The notes under the pieces were generated by a model, which saw only the letters and a program-made list of their open reading frames with translations, did not search any database and was not told the DNA's origin. 64,000 nt of DNA, from positions 62,001 through 126,000 of the forward strand of contig JAUSNJ010000130.1 in NCBI GenBank assembly GCA_030645355.1. The letters are read 5' to 3'. A program made the translations under genes and the position numbers. The DNA comes from Rhodoferax sp. (GTDB lineage Bacteria > Pseudomonadota > Gammaproteobacteria > Burkholderiales > Burkholderiaceae_C). Below, one piece after another: positions 58,974 through 64,000 of the stretch (within the stretch, counting starts at the first letter, position 1; every line of letters starts with the position of its first letter).

Positions 58974-60149
58974 CTAGAAGAAGACTTCGGTGCGTACGCC
59001 GACCACAGTCGCATCGCCGACCGAGCGGTCGCCACCGGGGTACTGATGCCACTGCACCAGTGGTTGCACGGCCAACCACGGAGCTGGCTTGAAGCGGTAG
59101 GTGAGTTCCCACGAGGACTCAAAAGCTGTTGGTGATCGCCCGGCCGCTTCCTGATCGGCGCGGTGTTTGTCGCTCAGTGCGGCGTGCGTGTAGGCCAGCC
59201 CCAGGACATCGTCTGGTCGCCCACTGAAGGGGGCGTTGACCACCAGACCGGCGTTGACCACTGACCGAAAGTTGGTCGAGTCACCGTCGGTCACGCCATA
59301 ACGAAAGAAGCCGGAAAGGCTGCTTCCGTTGCTGTTCTTCCAGAGGTTTGCGTCTGCGAGGACATAAGCCCCATGGCTGAGACGCTGCACCGGGTTCTGG
59401 TTGGCATCGACATCCACCAGATCGTCCACGCGGGACGAGTATCCCCAGAGCCCGACGGCGTATTTGGCTGGACCACTGCTCTGGGTGCGCAAACCGATTT
59501 CGAAAATGCCCATGGTTCCGTCGTTGGCGCCAAAAACGATATGGGTGCCTTTGGGCCGATTGGGGTCGCCAGGTATGCCGTCCAGCAAAGCGGCCTGGGC
59601 ATAGACACTGCGGTCATCGGAAACCCATTTGCCGCGCACGCCAAAGGCAGAGGTATTGAAGATGGACGGCCCACGGGTTGATGACAAGTCGCTGGTCGGG
59701 CCGTACGGCGGCTGCACAAAGAGCGCAGCCGTGTCGAGCACCTGAAACTCGGTATCAATGGGGTACAGCCCGGCCAGCAGGGAGTATTTGCCGTCCTGCC
59801 ATTCCCGTTGAATCCAGGCTTGAAAGAGCCTTTCGGTATCCACGGGCACCTCAATATTGGTGACCCCGTTGAAACTGCCGACACGGTCGCGGTTGAACTT
59901 TTCCCCATGGTCGTGGATGAGGTTGAAGAACGCGGTTGTTCCGATCCATCCCCAAGTCTTCTCCAGGTCGGTCTTGAGTTTGAGGTCCAGGTGGCCCAGC
60001 GGTTGCCCTCCGCGCTGCAACCCTCCGCTGACCACGCTCAGCAGGTCAAACTTGTAGCCACCCTCAAACACCACAGGCCCATCCTGTGCTCCCGCAGAAA
60101 AACAGGCTGCGATGGCGGCGAGGAAGGTGGCGCTTGCATGGATTTTCAT
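58974..60149 (-). CDS. OprB-type carbohydrate porin
   Basis: 391 residues. Signal peptide about 1-22 (ending CFSAGAQ). Beta-barrel composition; ends in TVVGVRTEVFF with a terminal Phe, the barrel sorting signal. Typical OprB blocks: WGWIGTTAFFNLIHDHGEKF and YGPTSDLSSTRGPSIFNTSA. Last gene of a likely operon with two-component genes; its ATG is 7 bases after the LytTR regulator stop. Sugar specificity unknown. Confidence 0.88.
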   Translation of the reverse strand: MKIHASATFLAAIAACFSAGAQDGPVVFEGGYKFDLLSVVSGGLQRGGQPLGHLDLKLKTDLEKTWGWIGTTAFFNLIHDHGEKFNRDRVGSFNGVTNIEVPVDTERLFQAWIQREWQDGKYSLLAGLYPIDTEFQVLDTAALFVQPPYGPTSDLSSTRGPSIFNTSAFGVRGKWVSDDRSVYAQAALLDGIPGDPNRPKGTHIVFGANDGTMGIFEIGLRTQSSGPAKYAVGLWGYSSRVDDLVDVDANQNPVQRLSHGAYVLADANLWKNSNGSSLSGFFRYGVTDGDSTNFRSVVNAGLVVNAPFSGRPDDVLGLAYTHAALSDKHRADQEAAGRSPTAFESSWELTYRFKPAPWLAVQPLVQWHQYPGGDRSVGDATVVGVRTEVFF

Positions 60150-60156
60150 ATTCGTC

Positions 60157-60969
60157 TTACATTGCCTTGAACAAATGCGCGTAGAGGCGGCTGACCACAA
60201 ATTTCTCCTTGAGTCCGCGCAGGCTCAGGAAGGTCTTGCCGGCCTCGTCACGGGTCACGGTCTCAATGGCCAATGCGCGCACCACGGTACCGCGGTGGAT
60301 TTGCCAGAACACCGTCGTGTCAATCTGCTCCTGCAGTTCCTTGAGCGGTGTGCGGATCAGGTATTCGCGTTCGGCGGTCAGCACCCGCACATACTTGTCG
60401 GCGGCCTCAAAGCACAGCACATCGTCCACCGGCACCATGCGGATGGTGGTGCCCACGCTGGCCTGGATTACGCGCAGCGGGGCGGTGGCAGCTGCAGGCG
60501 CTGCTGCTCCAGCCAACAGGCCCCGCAGTTGCCCCAGGGTTGCTTCGAAATTGATAGCGGGTGACTCAGGTTTGGCGAGGGCTAGCTGCAGTTTTTCTAT
60601 GGTCTTCTGGAGGCGGGCGGCTTGCACGGGCTTAAGCAGGTAGTCCACCGCCTGGGCTTCGAAGGCCTGCACGGCGTACTGGTCGTACGCAGTCACAAAC
60701 ACCAGTGCGGGAAACGCGCGCGCCTGCGGGCCGTGGGCGGGCCACTGCTCGGCCAGTTCGGCGGCGGCCTCCAGGCCACTCATGCCGGGCATGCGGATGT
60801 CGAAAAAAAGCACATCAGGCTGCAGGGCCAACGCCTGTTTGACGGCCGAGGCGCCATCCCCCACGGTGGCCAGCACTTTCAGTGCGGGCCAGGCACGGGC
60901 CAGGTCGGCCTGCAGGGCCTGGGCCAGCAGGTGTTCGTCTTCGGCGATCAGGGCGGTGGGTGTGTTCAT
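60157..60969 (-). CDS. LytTR-type response regulator
   Basis: 270 residues. Receiver about 1-125: LIAEDEHLLAQAL, phospho-Asp in VLFFDIRMPGMSGLEAAAEL and the lysine in YLLKPV. LytTR DNA-binding domain about 165-265: VDDVLCFEAADKYVRVLTAE, IHRGTVVRALAIETVTRDEA. Controls transcription by binding direct repeats. Partner kinase is immediately upstream (3-base gap); a porin gene follows 7 bases after. Confidence 0.93.
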   Translation of the reverse strand: MNTPTALIAEDEHLLAQALQADLARAWPALKVLATVGDGASAVKQALALQPDVLFFDIRMPGMSGLEAAAELAEQWPAHGPQARAFPALVFVTAYDQYAVQAFEAQAVDYLLKPVQAARLQKTIEKLQLALAKPESPAINFEATLGQLRGLLAGAAAPAAATAPLRVIQASVGTTIRMVPVDDVLCFEAADKYVRVLTAEREYLIRTPLKELQEQIDTTVFWQIHRGTVVRALAIETVTRDEAGKTFLSLRGLKEKFVVSRLYAHLFKAM

Positions 60970-60972
60970 GGG

Positions 60973-62010
60973 TCAGGTCTTTGCCACAGTCAATGGCAGG
61001 TGCAACAGAATGGTCGTTCCCTGCCCGGGGATGGACGTCTGCTCCACCGAGCCACGGTCGGCATAGGCGGTGGCCAGACGTTCACGCACCTGGGCAAGGC
61101 CAAAGCCGCTGGCCAGAGCTGCCTCGCTGTCAAAACCAACGCCCGTGTCGCTGACCTGCAATGTCAGGCGCTGGCCATCGCGCAGCGCGCGCACGGTGAT
61201 GGTGCCGCCTTCCACCTTGGGCTCCAGCCCGTGCTTGATGCTGTTTTCAACCAGGGGCTGCAACAGCAGCGTGGGTATGTTCTGGTCGGCCAGGTCGGGT
61301 GGCAAGTCGAGCACATAGTGCATGCGGGGCCCCATGCGAACGGACATCAGTTCCAGGTAGTCGCGCAGCCGGTCAAACTCGCACACCAGCGGGTGGCTGC
61401 TGGCGCGCGATGCACTCAGCGTGGCGCGCAGGTAGGCCACGATGCGGTCCAGCATGTCTTGCGCGCGTTGCGGATCGGTACCAATGAGCACACGCAGGTT
61501 GGCCAGCGTGTTGAACAGCATGTGCGGCTCCAGCTGGGTTTCCAGCAGTTTGAGCCGTGCCTCGGTTGCCAGGCTGGTTGCCTCGCCGACCTTGCGCTCC
61601 AGGTAATCACCTTTTCGCGCAGAGTAGAAGTAATACGTGATGATGATCCCGATCACCATCGAGACCAGCACCGACAGGAACAACTGCTGGCGCGAAGCAC
61701 CCGCCCAGCTGGACCAGCCAAACCACCAGTCAGCGATGGACGTGCCGATGACATAACCCAGCGCAATACCGGTCAGTGGCAGCAGCTTGCCCCAGATCCC
61801 GGCGGGCCAGCCACTTTCCCATGCGGAGGCGAATAGCAGACGCCCAAAATCAATGAGTAGCCAGCTTGTCAGGCCAATGCTCAGCGAATACACCAGCGGA
61901 ACATCGTAGGATCGCTCCGGCTGGAACGCCAGGTGCAAGCCCGCGATGGCCAGGCAAAACGCCGTGGTCTGCAGGAAATGGCGCAGCTTGACGAGCCAGT
62001 CGATTTTCAT
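60973..62010 (-). CDS. LytS/YehU-type sensor histidine kinase
   Basis: 345 residues. Four to five N-terminal membrane segments (about 10-115), then the LytS-type His kinase block ETQLEPHMLFNTLANLRVLI (about 170-189, phospho-His), N-box PLVENSIKHGLEPKVEGGTI and the final G-box VSDTGVGFDSEAALASGFGL. ATG 62010 overlaps the 2TM gene as ATGA. Senses an unknown signal at the membrane and phosphorylates the LytTR regulator. Confidence 0.92.
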   Translation of the reverse strand: MKIDWLVKLRHFLQTTAFCLAIAGLHLAFQPERSYDVPLVYSLSIGLTSWLLIDFGRLLFASAWESGWPAGIWGKLLPLTGIALGYVIGTSIADWWFGWSSWAGASRQQLFLSVLVSMVIGIIITYYFYSARKGDYLERKVGEATSLATEARLKLLETQLEPHMLFNTLANLRVLIGTDPQRAQDMLDRIVAYLRATLSASRASSHPLVCEFDRLRDYLELMSVRMGPRMHYVLDLPPDLADQNIPTLLLQPLVENSIKHGLEPKVEGGTITVRALRDGQRLTLQVSDTGVGFDSEAALASGFGLAQVRERLATAYADRGSVEQTSIPGQGTTILLHLPLTVAKT

Positions 62011-62321
62011 ATGCCGTTGCGCCGGTCCTGGTCGCGCTGCAGGCGCTCGCGTTCCTTTTGCACCATGCGCTCCCGCAACTCGCCACCGGCTCCGATCAAC
62101 CAGACCGACAGGCCGTGCAGCGCCAGGCCCAGGCCCCAGCCCAGCAGGGGGAAGACCGACCATGACCGGTTGCCAAAGGCGTATTGCGACATGGCAAACA
62201 CGAACAGGTTGACGATGACGTAGACCGCCGCGTGGAAATACCAGCCCAGCTTGGCACCGGCGCGCTTGCGTGCCAGGCGGTCAATCTCTTCTGGGCTCAT
62301 CGGCGTGTTGTTGGTGGTCAT
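62007..62321 (-). CDS. 2TM domain-containing protein
   Basis: 104 residues with two membrane helices (AAVYVIVNLFVFAMSQYAFG and VFPLLGWGLGLALHGLSVWL) flanked by charged ends (PEEIDRLARKRAGAKLGWYF, RMVQKERERLQRDQDRRNGI), the PF13239 2TM plan often found next to LytTR systems. Its stop overlaps the kinase ATG as ATGA. Possibly part of the sensing complex. Confidence 0.86.
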   Translation of the reverse strand: MTTNNTPMSPEEIDRLARKRAGAKLGWYFHAAVYVIVNLFVFAMSQYAFGNRSWSVFPLLGWGLGLALHGLSVWLIGAGGELRERMVQKERERLQRDQDRRNGI

Positions 62322-62356
62322 GGTGCGGTCCATTCTAGGGGAGCCGGTATCTGCTT

Positions 62357-62869
62357 TCAGGCGACTTGCAAGGCGGCGGTCTGTTGCAGAGCCATGCGCC
62401 ACAGGCGGGCGGCGCGGGCCAGGAAGATGCCGCTGAAGACGCCGTACAGGGCGCTGACGGCCAGTGCGAAGTTGACGTCACGTGCCAGGCTGGCCTGCAT
62501 GCCGATGCTGATGCCCACGGCGTACTTGGTGATGAATATGCCCATGAACAGGGCCAGCGGCACGGCGCTGCCGGGCAACTGGAAGCGCCGGTTGGTCGCG
62601 TCGTAGTGGATGCCGGCGTTGGACTGCAGTTGCAGCGTCGTGATGAACGCCACGGCCGTGCCAGCCAGCCAGGCCAGCAGGGCGACGGGCTGGTTACCGA
62701 AGGCGGAGGCCACGCCGTACAGCGAAAGGCCGGTCATGGCCAGGGGCAGCAGCGTGGCGCGGTTCAGGCCCACGCGGCGCGGCAGCATCTGCTGCAAACC
62801 CAGCCACAGCAGGGCGGCAAACAGGACGAAAACCCATTTCGGGGTGTGGGAAAGAATCTGCATCATCAT
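62357..62869 (-). CDS. DUF6622-like membrane protein
   Basis: 170 residues, about five hydrophobic segments (TPKWVFVLFAALLWLGLQQM, AMTGLSLYGVASAFGN, ALLAWLAGTAVAFITTLQLQ, VPLALFMGIFITKYAVGISI and FALAVSALYGVFSGIFLARA). No catalytic motif. ATG 62869. First gene of the operon leading to the 2TM, kinase, regulator and porin genes, 35 bases apart. Confidence 0.72.
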   Translation of the reverse strand: MMMQILSHTPKWVFVLFAALLWLGLQQMLPRRVGLNRATLLPLAMTGLSLYGVASAFGNQPVALLAWLAGTAVAFITTLQLQSNAGIHYDATNRRFQLPGSAVPLALFMGIFITKYAVGISIGMQASLARDVNFALAVSALYGVFSGIFLARAARLWRMALQQTAALQVA

Positions 62870-63001
62870 GGTGGAGTCTCCTTGGGGTGGTTGGTCGATG
62901 GCTGGACTTTGCCAGCGCCGACCCCGGAGGAGAACCCGTTTGCGACGTGTGCCGCCGTACCCGGCGTGAAACGCCTGCCGCGCGGCGCGAAATGCGCCGG
63001 T

Positions 63002-64000
63002 TTAGTACCGCACCAGCGCGCGGTAGACCAGTTTGGTGCTGCCCTCGGCGGGCACGCTGACTTTCCAGACGGCGGTGTTGCTGGAGTTCTTGGTGTGGGG
63101 GTGGCTCTCGGACTGGACTTGCCAGTCCCCGGGCATGGGCTCCTGCACGGTGACGGTGACGGCTTCCTTCTTGGCGTTCTTCAGCAGCACTTCGTAGGCG
63201 CTCTCGAACACATAGTTGTATTTGCTGGTTCCGCCAAGCTTTTTGAAGTCGGTCTGTTTTTTGTCGGCGGTCACGTCAAAGGCATCACCGAGCTTGAGGC
63301 GCACTTTCTCGTTCTTGGGGGTATGGTCGACCCGGTCTTCGCCGATGAACTGGGCGTTGCCGGCCTTGTCTTTCTTGTAGACGCGGATGATGCCCTTGGG
63401 CAGGGGCATGCCCAGCTGGGCGCTTTCCTTGTTGTCAAATTCGACAAAGACCCCCACCTTGATTTTCTGCCCCAGCTCACCGTAGCTGCTCTGGTAGTAG
63501 TAGTCATTGCCTTTGAGCAGCAGCTCCTTGCGCGCTGGTACGCCAGAGGCCGACAGCAGGGACACCTGTTTGGTCTGGTTCTCGGCAATGGTGGTGGGGC
63601 GGGTCAGCGTGTACAGGTGGTATTCGAACAGCGACTCTTCGACCATCTCGCTTCTGGCCTTGGCCATGGCAGGCGCGGGTGCGGCCATGGTGCGCACGGC
63701 ACCCTGCATCACGGGCGTGACCTGGTTCACGTCACCGGCCACCAATTGCAGCTTGGCATTGCGGTAGGTGGCACCGCTGGTATTGGTCAGCGTGACCCAG
63801 CCCGAGATGTCGAGTTTGTCCTCCGTGGTGTTGAGTTCCACCACGTAGTCGGCCTTCCAGGCCAGGCCGCCGGTCAGGTAGCTCAGTTCCAGGTCCTGCT
63901 GCTGCGCGCCCGCGTTGTCCAGCGACATGACCAGGGTGGGGCGATCGCGCAGGTTGGGCGGTACGTCGCCGTAGATGATGCGCCCGGGAATGCCGGTCTC
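63002..64000 (-). CDS. DUF4139 domain protein, N-terminus cut by window edge
   Basis: 332 residues are visible and the frame is open to the right edge, so the start lies outside. The visible part carries LRDRPTLVMSLDNAG, LSYLTGGLAWKADYVVELNT, WVTLTNTSGATYRNAKLQLV and VFVEFDNKESAQLGMPLPKG, the DUF4139 blocks. These are beta-rich mucoidy-inhibitor-like (MuiA) proteins, likely periplasmic. The C-terminus ends STKLVYRALVRY. Function in the family is unclear. Confidence 0.85.
   Translation of the reverse strand, partial: ETGIPGRIIYGDVPPNLRDRPTLVMSLDNAGAQQQDLELSYLTGGLAWKADYVVELNTTEDKLDISGWVTLTNTSGATYRNAKLQLVAGDVNQVTPVMQGAVRTMAAPAPAMAKARSEMVEESLFEYHLYTLTRPTTIAENQTKQVSLLSASGVPARKELLLKGNDYYYQSSYGELGQKIKVGVFVEFDNKESAQLGMPLPKGIIRVYKKDKAGNAQFIGEDRVDHTPKNEKVRLKLGDAFDVTADKKQTDFKKLGGTSKYNYVFESAYEVLLKNAKKEAVTVTVQEPMPGDWQVQSESHPHTKNSSNTAVWKVSVPAEGSTKLVYRALVRY

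Overview
This 64 kb window is a GC-rich, densely coded bacterial chromosome segment that looks like Betaproteobacteria, order Burkholderiales, most likely Comamonadaceae (Rhodoferax-like). The grounds are a Bug/TctC-type binding protein, a Gts-type glucose transport operon with its own porin, glutaminyl-tRNA synthetase, OprB-type porins, many Comamonadaceae-style conserved hypotheticals, and a family of short intergenic hairpin repeats beginning AGCCCTCGTGGAATAT. The genus is inference. I saw no rRNA, tRNA, complete insertion sequence, integrase or CRISPR array.

Layout. 1-8.9 kb: a lipoprotein/ApbE pair, an amidohydrolase with an OmpR/TctE-type two-component system, a Na+/Ca2+ exchanger-like protein, a methyltransferase and an acetyltransferase. 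8.9-15.5 kb: a minus-strand sugar ABC operon gtsA-porin-gtsB-gtsC-gtsD with internal hairpins, one of them a textbook intrinsic terminator between porin and permeases, and a Crp-family regulator nearby. 15.6-24.5 kb: a frameshifted serine hydrolase, a membrane-protein/XRE-regulator pair, a Bug protein, an osmoprotectant-type binding-protein/permease fusion, a zinc phospholipase C-like protein and an MBL hydrolase. 24.5-34.5 kb: Lrp regulator, cysteine desulfurase-rhodanese fusion, esterase, Asp-box propeller next to a ThiS/MoaD-like protein, streptogramin-lyase-like propeller, AraC, GST, a binding protein and a second membrane-protein/XRE pair. 34.5-45.5 kb: TerB-like, zinc-ribbon and DUF924 genes, LysR, DedA-rhodanese, PLD-like protein, a MntA/HepT toxin-antitoxin pair, uridine kinase and KTSC protein. 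45.6-47.3 kb: an ECF sigma operon with two small DUF2892-type membrane proteins.

47.3-53.6 kb is the most accessory-looking part. It holds scattered fragments of a NYN-domain gene and of a DUF924 gene, a cold-shock/transmembrane/excalibur protein, an in-frame chimera of a DUF924 start with a di-heme cytochrome c, an intact NYN-LOTUS protein, and a visibly AT-richer two-gene cassette encoding an AAA ATPase and an overlapping TOPRIM/DUF4276-like protein, a plausible anti-phage system. From 53.7 kb housekeeping-like genes return: glnS, an HD-GYP-like protein, a lone branched-chain amino acid binding protein with tandem hairpins, an odd P-loop protein, and an operon of two membrane proteins, a LytS/LytR-type two-component system and an OprB porin. 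The window closes inside a DUF4139 gene.

Three non-coding signals recur: nine same-orientation hairpin repeats whose stems covary; two copies of a 75-bp element carrying a perfect DnaA box; and a short palindrome (ACAAT-N2/3-ATTGT) in front of both membrane-protein/XRE pairs.
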